A stretch of 64,000 bases of DNA. Source: Nostoc linckia z4 (GTDB lineage: Bacteria; Cyanobacteriota; Cyanobacteriia; Cyanobacteriales; Nostocaceae). The first letter of the stretch is position 1. Each line of letters begins with the position of its first letter. Shown one piece after another: positions 18,382-27,500 of this stretch. The notes beneath the pieces are model-generated. The model searched no databases, was not told the origin of the DNA, and saw only the letters and a list, made by a program, of their open reading frames with translations. A program made the translations under genes and the position numbers. Location: contig NZ_LAHA01000040.1 in NCBI RefSeq assembly GCF_002608075.1, positions 1 through 64,000 of the forward strand. The letters are read 5' to 3'.

Positions 18382-19992
18382 TCAACTTTCTGAACTATAC
18401 TCATTCCAAGCCACAGGAAAAGAGTAATCTGACAACCCTGAGAAAACCTGATTTTCACTGCGGGTTTCTTCATCGAGAACTTTGACGACTTTGTTATAAA
18501 TATCTTGTGCTTGTTGGGGGGAATCACCGATACTGGTTAATCCCAACTTGCCAAACTGAGACAGACAACCCATAAGATGAAAGACTGTGCCTGTTTCAGT
18601 ACCGCTATCAAAGTGCAGTCTGTAGTCAGCGATAATATCCATTAAATCGTTAGGTAATAATCCCCGATAGCGGTCTTTTTGCAAGTTGTCAGTGGCAATG
18701 TAGTATTTGGGGCGGCCTTGCTGGCTGTAAAATAAGCCTGTGGAAAGGTCATAGCGACCGTTCGTCAATAATTTCAAGGTCATGAATGGATGAGTTGTGC
18801 CGCCTTTACGCAGATTAATTTCGATCGCCTGAATATCCCACTCTCCATTACCCTTGTCAACTGCGATAAAATCTACCCCAAATCGTTCTAGTGCCCCTTT
18901 TTGGGCTAGCTTTCTGCCGACTTGCAGTCCCAATTGTTGTAGCTGCAATCGATACCTTTCATCAGCGGGAAAGCTACAACCAAGATAAATTTGACCGTCT
19001 GGCCCTCCGAGAATTTGGTCGTGGGTGGAGAGGATTTCCACTTCACCGCCGGGGGTAATTCGTCCTTGAACGCTTGGAGAACGCTTAATTTCTCCTTCCA
19101 CAAATGCTTCTGCAATGGCCCCTAATTCTGGAATTCTGGCCGAAAAATTCTCCCAAGTTTCTTGTTTTGCTTGAAAGCGCATTGTTGAAAAGCGATCGCT
19201 AATTACTGCTACCCTTTGGGTATGAGTACTTTTACCAGGTGCGACATTTTCAATCGGTCTTAAATCTAGTAGGGCATTTCCTTCTCCAGAAATACCTTCG
19301 TTGAGTTTCACTACTATTTTTTTTAATGTCGGTTGGCGTTCCCACAAATCAGTAGCGGCTTCTGCTAAATCGCTGTGATGCCATACTTTTTCGCTTCCAT
19401 CTGGATGTGGTACTGCACTTTCACTAAAAATTTGCCGACTACCACTTTTTGTCCCCCAAATCTGCAAATCTGGCGCAGCAGCATACAGTGGTATGCCCAA
19501 TTTTACAGATAATTCGCCTTCAAAAACCGACGAATTGTAGCAGATCATAAATGATTTATCTAGCCTCAACGCTTGACGAATTCGCTCTAATAAACGGGGG
19601 CGTTCTAAAATTTTTTGGCTGAGGGGTTTTAGAGAGGAATCGTAAGTAGAAAGTAGCAGCAAGCGATTGCGAGCATGAGAAAAGGGGATTCCTGGCAAAA
19701 GTTGTAGATAATAATCAATGATACTGGGATGCAATGGTACTGACGTGACATAAATCAGTCTAGTACGGGGATTCCGCAAGCGAATCAAAGAAAATAGTAA
19801 TCTTTCTTCATAATGTTCGCAGCCTTCGATTTTTTGCAGTTCCCGCTGGTCAATACTCAAAGAAGGAATAATTACAATATCAGCTTCACTATTATCAAAT
19901 AGCTCGATAGTTTTCCAGCGATCGCGTAGAGTTGATTGCAGATGGCGAAACTTATCAATCTGCTGTAATTCAGAAACATCTAGTGTTGCCAT
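18382..19992 (-). CDS. ATP-grasp ligase, PGM1-related peptide ligase type
   Basis: A 536-residue ATP-grasp enzyme. The N-terminal third (RLIYVTSVPLHPSIIDYYLQLLPGIP, ARNRLLLLSTYD) is the pre-ATP-grasp domain found in PGM1-type peptide ligases and related carboxylate-amine ligases. The grasp core shows KIVVKLNEGISGEGNALLDL (nucleotide loop) and AIEINLRKGGTTHPFM (metal-binding Glu/Asn and Arg). The C-terminal part (GTVFHLMGCLSQFGKLGLTSIGDSPQQAQ) matches the same family. Reaction: ATP-dependent joining of a carboxylate to an amine through an acyl phosphate; substrates unknown. It lies upstream of the RNA repair-type gene on the same strand, so co-expression is possible but the gap is 229 bp. ATG at 19992 has AGGTAG upstream. 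Confidence 0.82.
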   Translation of the reverse strand: MATLDVSELQQIDKFRHLQSTLRDRWKTIELFDNSEADIVIIPSLSIDQRELQKIEGCEHYEERLLFSLIRLRNPRTRLIYVTSVPLHPSIIDYYLQLLPGIPFSHARNRLLLLSTYDSSLKPLSQKILERPRLLERIRQALRLDKSFMICYNSSVFEGELSVKLGIPLYAAAPDLQIWGTKSGSRQIFSESAVPHPDGSEKVWHHSDLAEAATDLWERQPTLKKIVVKLNEGISGEGNALLDLRPIENVAPGKSTHTQRVAVISDRFSTMRFQAKQETWENFSARIPELGAIAEAFVEGEIKRSPSVQGRITPGGEVEILSTHDQILGGPDGQIYLGCSFPADERYRLQLQQLGLQVGRKLAQKGALERFGVDFIAVDKGNGEWDIQAIEINLRKGGTTHPFMTLKLLTNGRYDLSTGLFYSQQGRPKYYIATDNLQKDRYRGLLPNDLMDIIADYRLHFDSGTETGTVFHLMGCLSQFGKLGLTSIGDSPQQAQDIYNKVVKVLDEETRSENQVFSGLSDYSFPVAWNEYSSES

Positions 19993-20107
19993 AATATCTA
20001 CCTATCGCGATCTAAAAACTACTTTAGTGTGCTGGTACATCCTCAGTCACTTCTTTAACAAGTTACTCATTTGCCAAAAATTAAATAATATTAATTTTCC
20101 GCAACAA

Positions 20108-20347
20108 ATGAGTACCATGAAAAATTGTTTCACCAAATTAGAGAAACTTGACAAAAAATACTATAAAGTTTTGCGGAAATACCAGCTTAAATTAATATTA
20201 ACGAAAATGCAAAGTAATATAGTGCGTATTTTGGCATTTATCAAGCTATTGAGAGCTAATTACTACAAGTTTCTTAACTTGTCCAAGGCATTGTTGTACA
20301 TTGTTGACCAACAACAGGGTCTAGAGAAAAGTCATTTATCAGCGTAA
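20108..20347 (+). CDS. Possible small Lys/Leu-rich protein, doubtful
   Basis: Open frame of about 79 codons from ATG 20108 (a longer version starts near 20027). The product is basic, helical and rich in Lys, Leu and Tyr. No domain, no clear ribosome binding site and AT-rich composition. It may be a chance frame in promoter DNA divergent from the ATP-grasp gene. Listed only because no other feature explains the interval. Confidence 0.2.
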   Translation: MSTMKNCFTKLEKLDKKYYKVLRKYQLKLILTKMQSNIVRILAFIKLLRANYYKFLNLSKALLYIVDQQQGLEKSHLSA

Positions 20348-20354
20348 TAGCTTA

Positions 20355-20480
20355 TTAGGAACTTCCAAGTCAAAAAATATTCCATAGAAGATTGTTGAGT
20401 GTTGCTCGTTAACTGTCAACCGTCAACGGTCAAAAGTCAAGGACTTTAAGTGGAATAATTTATTTTTTGGACTTCCCTTA
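20355..20480. repeat. GGAACTTCCAAGTCAAAAAA / GTCAACGG element
   Basis: About 126 bp. Left end TTAGGAACTTCCAAGTC, right end TTTTTTGGACTTCCCTTA, with central GTTAACTGTCAACCGTCAA-type heptads. Same family as 14668-14799. Confidence 0.8.
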
Positions 20481-20529
20481 TTTGAGTTTATTTTATGTCT
20501 TAAGGTTGAGATCGTTTCAACTTGCTTTA

Positions 20530-20787
20530 TCTCTAGAGGATGATAAAGTCTTGGACAATACATAGTTTACTTAAATACAGAACATGAGAGTTCTGTACTA
20601 GTTTTTCGTGGTCAGGTGAATAACTTGTGTCAGGTGTGAGGACAAAACAGGCAAGCCCCGCACTGTTAATATTAACAAGTACGTTTGGTAAGCATTCGGG
20701 GTATAAAAACCCAAAATTGCAAATGGCAAGTGGGAGCCAAAGCAAAAAATAAACCTTGGATTGAATATTCCATCCAAGGTTTACTTT
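20530..20787 (+). ncRNA. Candidate structured non-coding RNA
   Basis: A 260-bp stretch without a credible gene that has several local stems: CTTTATC/GATAAAG at about 20525-20550, ACAGAAC/GTTCTGT at 20577-20597, and CCCCG/CGGGG at about 20656-20700. It ends in a strong 11-bp hairpin followed by T-rich sequence. Composition is less AT-rich than the flanks and it contains no STRR. I tried to match it to 6S RNA, the cobalamin riboswitch and tmRNA and could not. No suitable downstream gene follows closely, which argues for an independent RNA. Strand is chosen from the terminator. Confidence 0.35.
20751..20787 (+). terminator. Rho-independent terminator
   Basis: Perfect 11-bp stem AAACCTTGGAT (20751-20761) / ATCCAAGGTTT (20772-20782), 10-base loop, followed by ACTTTTAAAA. 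Supports transcription on the plus strand through the preceding candidate RNA. Confidence 0.7.
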
Positions 20788-20829
20788 TAAAAATCAGGAA
20801 ATTTGAAGAAGAATTCAGAAGTCAGAATG

Positions 20830-21316
20830 GGCTAAACGCCCCGCTACCGCTAACAGGAGTCAGAATAAAGACGCTCTCTACGAGACGCTACGCGTAGCTT
20901 GCTTCCCCGGAGGGGTACGCGGACACGGCTTAGCTGCGCTATCAGTCGGGGATTCAGACCCGCGACTGATTAAAGACCACCAAATTGAAAATTTGGTGGG
21001 GGTGCAAAAACGCCGATTATTCAGACGCTCCTACGTCGCTCTAAGCGAAGCCATGCCGCAGGCTTTACGCTGCGCTATGCGCCAGTCATACAGAATACAT
21101 AACTGAATTCTGACGACTGACTCCTGAATTCTGTTTGATAAAAACAACAATAATTACTAATACAATGCCCAATGACTAATGACTAATGACTAATGACTAA
21201 TAACTAATGACTAGTCTGAAAGATACCCTAATTTTCTTCCATTGGGGAGAGGATTTGATGTCTACAGATTGGTAATATATTGAGCAGCAAACATTTAAGA
21301 AAAAATAACTATCTCT
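20830..21316. repeat. Palindromic repeats and STRR
   Basis: A chain of short palindromes with no gene: GAGACGCTACGCGTAGC near 20880, a CAGTCG/CGACTG stem at 20943-20968, a CCACCAAATT/AATTTGGTGG stem at 20977-21000, GAATTCTGACTCCTGAATTC (also near 15225), and TAATGAC heptads at about 21172-21212. Confidence 0.7.
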
Positions 21317-21574
21317 ATGGCATCTCCAAAACCATTGCATGGTACAGAACTAGTAGATTGTGCTAGAGCAAATGCCAAGCAAGGAATTGAAACTGCTGCT
21401 TATCAATGTGGCTATGGTGAAGATCTCAACACATTTGCACAAGAACTCAGGCAAGCTTGCGAAGAAATGAATTTGCAAGTCAAGGAACTCAGCGAACTGA
21501 TTACGGAACAGGATTTAATATTGCAATTGGGTACTGGCGAAATCATTGCTCCAGATACGCCATCAGAATTATAA
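21317..21574 (+). CDS. Small soluble protein, unknown function
   Basis: An 85-residue acidic protein with two predicted helices (DLNTFAQELRQACEEMNLQVKELSELI) and an N-terminal Cys-containing segment. Codon use is normal and the frame is intact, which supports a real gene. I do not recognise the family, and there is no obvious ribosome binding site upstream of ATG 21317. It is isolated, with repeat DNA on both sides. Likely a lineage-restricted cyanobacterial protein. Confidence 0.55.
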   Translation: MASPKPLHGTELVDCARANAKQGIETAAYQCGYGEDLNTFAQELRQACEEMNLQVKELSELITEQDLILQLGTGEIIAPDTPSEL

Positions 21575-21589
21575 AATTTAGCACTGAAA

Positions 21590-21779
21590 AGTTAAAAGTT
21601 AGGAGTTAGGAGTTAGGAGTTAAGAGTTAAAAATAAGAGTTAAAAAATTTCACCTCTTGAGTTCTATCAGCAGTCAAGAGTTAAAAATTAAAAAATTTCA
21701 CCTCCAAACTCACAACTCCAAACTCATAACTCCAAACTCCTCACTCCTAACTCCTAACTTTTAATTGATAATTCATAAC
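21590..21779. repeat. STRR block (TTAGGAG/CTCCTAA heptads)
   Basis: Runs of GTTAGGA followed by the complementary ACTCCTA and ACTCCAA heptads, so the block can fold back on itself. It separates the 85-residue gene from the convergent mgtE. Confidence 0.85.
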
Positions 21780-23180
21780 TTATATTTTTAAAATTATCCG
21801 CGCTAAGTTGAAGTAAATCAAAACACCGAGTACATCAACTGCTGTGGTGATAAATGGTGCTGACATTAATGCCGGATCTAAACGCAGAAAACGAAATAAA
21901 AATGGCAGTGCTGAACCGGAGACAGAAGCTAAAATAGAAATAGCTACTAGACTAGTGCCTACAGCGATCGCTACTTCTAATCGTCCTTGCAAAAAGTAAG
22001 CCCAGACAGTGGCGATGGTACCTAACATTCCCCCTAGTAAAGCACCTGCGATCGCCTCCCGTCCAATTACCTGCAATGAACCAAGCGATCGAATTTCGTC
22101 GGTGTTCATCCCCCGAATTACCACTGTGGAAGACTGGGCACCCACATTACCACCAGTACCAGTAAGTAAGGGAATAAATGCTGTCAGTGCTACCACTTTT
22201 GCTAAGATGTCTTCTTGGGATTTAATAATCGTTCCCGTGACAGTGTTGGTTAAAAGTAAAACCAATAACCATAAAACCCGCTTGCGAGCAACTTCTAATA
22301 AATCCATCTGAAAATAGTTGTCGCCTCCAGATTGCACGCCACCACCCAAGGCATAGATATCTTCGGTGGTTTCTTGTTGCAAAATATCAATTACATCATC
22401 AACAGTGACAATACCTACTAGACGCTGTTCTCGATCTACCACAGGCACAGCCAAAAAATCATATCTTTGGATTAATCTGGCAACTTCTTCCTGGTCTGTA
22501 TCGGTGTTGATAAACACTACATCACGCGTCATGATTTCACCGATAATTTCTTCTGGCTGGGATGTTACCAATTCTCGCAACGATACAATTCCCGTTAACC
22601 GCCTTGCTACATCAGTGACATAAAGATAATAAATCATTTCACTGGCATTAGATAAGTTGCGAATTCGCTCTAGGGCTTGAGATACTGTCAAGTTTTCTTT
22701 GAGCGAAATGAACTCTAGAGTCATAATTCGCCCAGCAGTATCAGCCTCATAACCCAATAACAGGGCTGTAGCTTGGCGTTCTGCTGGACTTAGTTGTTCT
22801 AAGAGGCGATTAACGACTTTTGCCGGTAACTCATCAAATAACCTGGCTCGGTCATCTGACGACATTTGATCGACAATATCCCGGACTTCTTGACTTTTAA
22901 GTTCTTCGATTAACCGTTCTTGAACAGTGTAATCAAGATACTCATAAACCTCGATAGCTTCATCTTTAGAAAGCAAGCGAAAAGCCAAAGCGTGCATCGC
23001 TTCTGGCAAACCCTCAATTGCCTCGGCAATATCCGCAGGCTGTACAGGTACGAGAATAGCTTTTGCTCCCTGCAAGTCGCCTGCTTCTAGGAGCATTTGT
23101 AGCTGAGTCCGCACCAAATCCCGCAATTCCCTGCGTGAGACATTCTGGAGGGTAGAGTTTAAATTATTTGTCTCAGTCAA
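21780..23180 (-). CDS. mgtE: Magnesium transporter MgtE
   Basis: Inner-membrane Mg2+ channel of 466 residues, the usual length. Domains in order: MgtE N-terminal superhelical domain (about 20-125, with LPEAMHALAFRLLSKDEAIEVYEYL), a CBS pair (about 130-255, with MTRDVVFINTDTDQEEVARLI and VDREQRLVGIVTVDDVIDIL) that senses cytosolic Mg2+, then five membrane segments (about 285-465) including PLLTGTGGNVGAQSSTVVIRG, the conserved pore-region signature (shown here at 20 residues or fewer: LLTGTGGNVGAQSSTVVIRG). The start codon is TTG at 23180, supported by GAGGAA eight bases upstream. Gating by the cytosolic domains is the known regulation for the family. Single-gene unit. Confidence 0.93.
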   Translation of the reverse strand: MTETNNLNSTLQNVSRRELRDLVRTQLQMLLEAGDLQGAKAILVPVQPADIAEAIEGLPEAMHALAFRLLSKDEAIEVYEYLDYTVQERLIEELKSQEVRDIVDQMSSDDRARLFDELPAKVVNRLLEQLSPAERQATALLLGYEADTAGRIMTLEFISLKENLTVSQALERIRNLSNASEMIYYLYVTDVARRLTGIVSLRELVTSQPEEIIGEIMTRDVVFINTDTDQEEVARLIQRYDFLAVPVVDREQRLVGIVTVDDVIDILQQETTEDIYALGGGVQSGGDNYFQMDLLEVARKRVLWLLVLLLTNTVTGTIIKSQEDILAKVVALTAFIPLLTGTGGNVGAQSSTVVIRGMNTDEIRSLGSLQVIGREAIAGALLGGMLGTIATVWAYFLQGRLEVAIAVGTSLVAISILASVSGSALPFLFRFLRLDPALMSAPFITTAVDVLGVLIYFNLARIILKI

Positions 23181-23284
23181 AGTTCACTTTCCTCAGCCAG
23201 TTTGAACAAGGTTGCTGCCACTAGTCTAGGGGAAAGTGGGGATACAGAACCTCAAACTTGTGATTTTTCCCAACATCAACTAAT

Positions 23285-23410
23285 TAGACTTCTTGTAGAA
23301 GTCGGGAAAAGGGGAAAGGGAAAGGGGGAAAGGTTTGGTATTTTCCCTTTGACTACAAGAAATTTTCTCATGCCCAATGCCCATTGCCCTATTTTCAAGC
23401 TAGGTCTATT
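23285..23410. repeat. Element with TAGACTTCTTG / AGGTCTATT ends
   Basis: About 126 bp with AAAGGGG and ATGCCCA heptad STRRs inside. The same arrangement (TAGACTTCTTGCAGAAGTC start, ATGCCCAATGCCC, GGTCTATT end) occurs at 48253-48454, where it is nested in another element. Confidence 0.75.
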
Positions 23411-23509
23411 GTAGTTAATGGCTGGCGGAGCGATCGCTCTGATATCAGTACTTTACTAACTCTTGTAACGAAGATTTAGTTTGAGAGTCAATATGAAGTA
23501 ATAAATAAA

Positions 23510-23592
23510 GCGTTGCTAATGAGATGATTTAGGCTCATACGGTGACACACCTAGCTGCAAATTGTCAAATCATCCCGCAATTATGCAATGCC
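23510..23592. repeat. 83-bp copy of the GCGTTG...CAACGC element
   Basis: Second copy of the 9101-9205 element (shared GATGATTTAGGCT and CGCAATTATGCAA). Flanked by direct repeats AATAAATAA at 23500-23508 and 23596-23604, again an AT-rich AATAAAT target. Confidence 0.75.
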
Positions 23593-23642
23593 GGAAATAA
23601 ATAAGGAATCTCATTTTAATTTTGAAAAATCTAAGTATATAT

Positions 23643-23715
23643 AGGGTGTGTTAGAAAAAACGTCTAACGGACTAAAACCTTGAAACGCTGCGTTGGTCTA
23701 AGGTATAACACACTC
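23643..23715. repeat. Short element with GGGTGTGTTAG / TAACACACTC ends
   Basis: A 73-bp stretch bounded by inverted AGGGTGTGTTA and TAACACACTC. It has the look of a MITE end pair; only one copy is in the window. Confidence 0.5.
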
Positions 23716-24510
23716 TAGTTATATTTAATTTTTCAAAAATAAACTTTATAATCCTTTTTGGAATCTTTAAATATACAAAATTTCTTTATCAAATTTTCAT
23801 ATAAATATTATTTAGAGACAAAAAAACATGAGAATATTTTATATACGGGTAATTTTTATTTAAAAATCATTAAAAATTTGATATATCTTTAAAAATACAT
23901 ATTCAATTATGAATATTTCAACAAAATTGTATAGAAGACATAGACATAATACGGTAATGTAATGTCAAATGTTGAATTAATTGGCCGATCAATACACGTC
24001 AATGTAAAAGTGAGGTATTATAAAATCACTTACGTATATACTTACTTCTATAGAATACTGAGTTCTTTGTCTAGAAATTTCATATGGTTGTATATCAGGT
24101 GAAATTATTAGTTTCTCCTGCAATTTACATTGTTTAGGTAAATTCAACAAACTTCAAATCTGAAATTTTTAGAAAATTTAATCGTGGCTAACGCCTCATA
24201 TAGCGAGTCTCTAGTATTTCTAGTTATACATATTTTCCTATATATCTGCTTGTTTTTAGTGGAGATATAGGAAGATGTGTTGCTGTATGCTGATTGATTT
24301 TAGCTGGTTAAAATTACGCAACAAAAAACTCGAATTCAATGGCAAAGTAAGAGATAAAAAATGTGTATTAGCATTGATTAATATATGAATAAGTAAGTAA
24401 ATTCCATTAGGGTGGCTACACATTATTTCTTCACAACATTCGATGAAAAACTAATCCCAAATAATTGATTGTGGCATTAGTTTTAGCTCTATTATGAGGC
24501 ATATATATCA

Positions 24511-27500
24511 ATGGACAATTTACAGAATCAAAATAATCCACTGTCTTCAACACCTACAAGTCCGGTAATTGGTGGTCAATCATCTCTAGCAGCCCTGGAT
24601 CAAGCACAACCAAGTATATTGGGTGGGTCTAGTAGCCTTATTTCTCAAGGAAATGGACTCAAAGGAGAATACTTTGACAACGTTGATTTTACCAACCTGA
24701 AGCTAACTCGCACAGATAGCACAGTAAACTTCTCGTGGGGTAATGCTTCTCCAGACCAACTCATTGGTGCAGATACCTTCTCAGTACGTTGGACTGGTCA
24801 GGTAGAAGCTAAGTACAGCGAAACTTATAACTTCTACACCAGAAGTGATGATGGTGTGCGGCTGTGGGTGAATAATCAACTGCTCATTGATAACTTCGTC
24901 AACCAATCAGCCACAGAAGTTGTGGGTTCCGTTGCCTTAGTTGCAGGTCAAAAGTACGATATTAAACTTGAGTACTTCGACAACACCTACTCTGCCGTTT
25001 CTCAACTATCTTGGTCTAGCACCTCTCAAGCCAAAGAAATTATTCCTCAGTCCCAACTTTATAGTCAGGTCAATACACCAGTTGGTAATGGTAACGGACT
25101 CAAAGGAGAATACTTTGACAACGCTGATTTTACGAACCTGAAGGTCACTCGCACAGATAGCACAGTGAACTTTTTGTGGGGTAGTGGTTCTCCAGATCCC
25201 CTCATTGCCCCAGACACCTTTTCAGTGCGTTGGAGTGGTCAGGTAGAAGCTAAGTACAGCGAAACTTATAACTTCTACACCAGAAGTGATGATGGTGTGC
25301 GGCTGTGGGTGAATAATCAACTGCTCATCGATAACTTCGTCAATCAATCAGCCACAGAACTTGTGGGTTCCGTTGCCCTAGTGGCAGGTCAAAAGTACGA
25401 TATTAAACTTGAGTACTTCGACAACACTTACTCTGCTGTTTCTCAACTATCTTGGTCTAGCACCTCTCAAACCAAAGAAATTATTCCTCAGTCACAACTT
25501 TATAGTCAGGCCAGTACACCAGTCAGTAATGGTAACGGACTGCAAGGAGAATACTTTGACAACGCTGATTTCACCAACTTGAAGCTAACTCGCACCGATA
25601 GCACAGTGAACTTTTTGTGGGGTAGTGGTTCTCCAAGTCCCGTCATAGCGCCAGACAGCTTCTCGGTGCGTTGGACTGGTCAGGTAGAAGCTAAGTACAG
25701 CGAAACTTATAACTTCTACACCAGAAGCGATGATGGTGTGCGCTTATGGGTGAATAATCAACAGCTCATCAATAATTTCGTCAACCAATCAGCCACAGAA
25801 CTTGTGGGTTCCATCGCCTTAGTTGCAGGTCAGAAGTACGATATTAAACTTGAGTACTTCGACAATGCTTACTCTGCCCTTTCTCAATTATCTTGGTCTA
25901 GCACCTCTCAAACCAAAGAAATTATTCCTCAGTCGCAACTTTATTCTCCAGTTTTACCAACCACTATCACCTTAAGTACATCTCCCACCAGTGTGAACGA
26001 AGGTGATGGTAATGTGACTGTGACTGTACTGAGAACTGGTGATTTAAGTGGTGTATCTACGGTTCAGTATGCCACCTTGGGTAATACTGCAACAGCAGGG
26101 GATGACTACGCCAATGGTGGAGAAGAAATAGGCGGGACACTCACCTTTGCAGCAGGAGAAAGCAGCAAACAGATTGTCATTCCCATCTTTGACGATTCAT
26201 TAGCAGAACCAGATGAGAATTTTAGTGTGGCTATCGACCAGCCAGAGGGTGCAACATTAGGAATCCAAAGAACTCTGGGAATCACGATTAAAGATAATGA
26301 TAGCCAAGGTCTGAATTTTACTCAGCCATTAGTGAATGAGAATGATGGTACGGCGACGGTAACAGTGACACGGGGTAATGCTGCGGCAGCAGCTAGTGTA
26401 AACTACACAACTGTGGATGGAACTGCTAAAGCCGGATCTGACTATGTGGCTTTATCTGGAACCTTGAACTTTGCAGTGGGAGAAACCAGTAAGAATATTT
26501 CCATTGTTCTCAAAGATGATTCCGTTACAGAACCCGATGAAAGCTTCACCTTGAAGTTTAGTAATGCAGTTGGGGTGTTGCTACCTATTACTCAGACCAC
26601 AATCACGATTGCCGATAATGACTTGGGTGAGTTTCAAAGACAAACCGTAGTTTCTGGCTTAACTACACCTATAGACTTTGGTTGGTCAGCTGACGATAAG
26701 CTGATGTTCATTGCCCAGAAAGATGGTGTAGTCAAGGTGTTCAACTCCACTACAAAAGTCTTAGAATCAAAACCATTTATTGATATTTCATCACAGGTAA
26801 ATAACGTATCCGATCGCGGTTTGTTAAGTTTGGCAGTACATCCAGATTTTGGCAAGAATCCCAATGGCAACAACTACGTTTATTTATTGTTTACCTATGA
26901 CCCACTAGAAACAAATCCCAACAATCCCAAAAATAATCCCAATAGCAACTTAGACGATCCCGATAGGCGAGGTAACCGTGCAGCACGCCTAGTTAGAGTC
27001 ACAGCCGATCCCAGCACTGGTTACAAAACAGCGATCGCTGGCAGTGAAGTTATACTATTAGGCAAAAATAGCACTTGGCAGTACATCAGTCGCCCAGACA
27101 AAGACAGCACATTCGTCGATCCTACCGATGAAACCAAGAATGAAGCACCATCAGGCATTGTAAACAAAACCACTGGCAAATTGTTTGCCAACGCCCAGGA
27201 ATATGTGGATGCTCTGGAAAACAATAACATCAGAAACATCCAGGATTTCATAGCAACCGATAGTGCAACTCACTCCGGTGGTAGTGTGCGCTTTGGTAAC
27301 GATGGTACTCTGTTTGTGAGTGTTGGTGATGGTACTTCCTACAACCGAGCAGACATTCGAGCCGCTCGCGTCCAGGATATCGATAATTTATCAGGTAAAA
27401 TCCTGAAAATTGACGCCATCACTGGTCAAGGTTTAGCAAGCAATCCTTTCTACAACGGCGATGCCAACAGTAATCGTTCCAAAGTTTATGACTTGGGTCT

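Larger units (their letters stand above)
23181..24510. other. 1.3-kb intergenic region with three repeat elements
   Basis: No gene. It contains elements at 23285-23410, 23510-23592 and 23643-23715. The remaining 800 bp up to the PA14 gene are very AT-rich and presumably hold a long leader or distant promoter. No convincing regulatory motif was found. Confidence 0.6.

Noticed and set aside
20530..20787. 6S RNA, cobalamin riboswitch or tmRNA
   Set aside because: No long closing stem like 6S, no B12 box or downstream B12-related gene, and no tag-peptide frame. Kept only as an unassigned RNA candidate.
20685..20897. 70-codon open frame across the terminator
   Set aside because: Reads through the strong hairpin and palindromic repeats, so it is unlikely to be translated.
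23202..23414. 70-codon open frame
   Set aside because: Spans the repeat element at 23285-23410 and shows no coding features.
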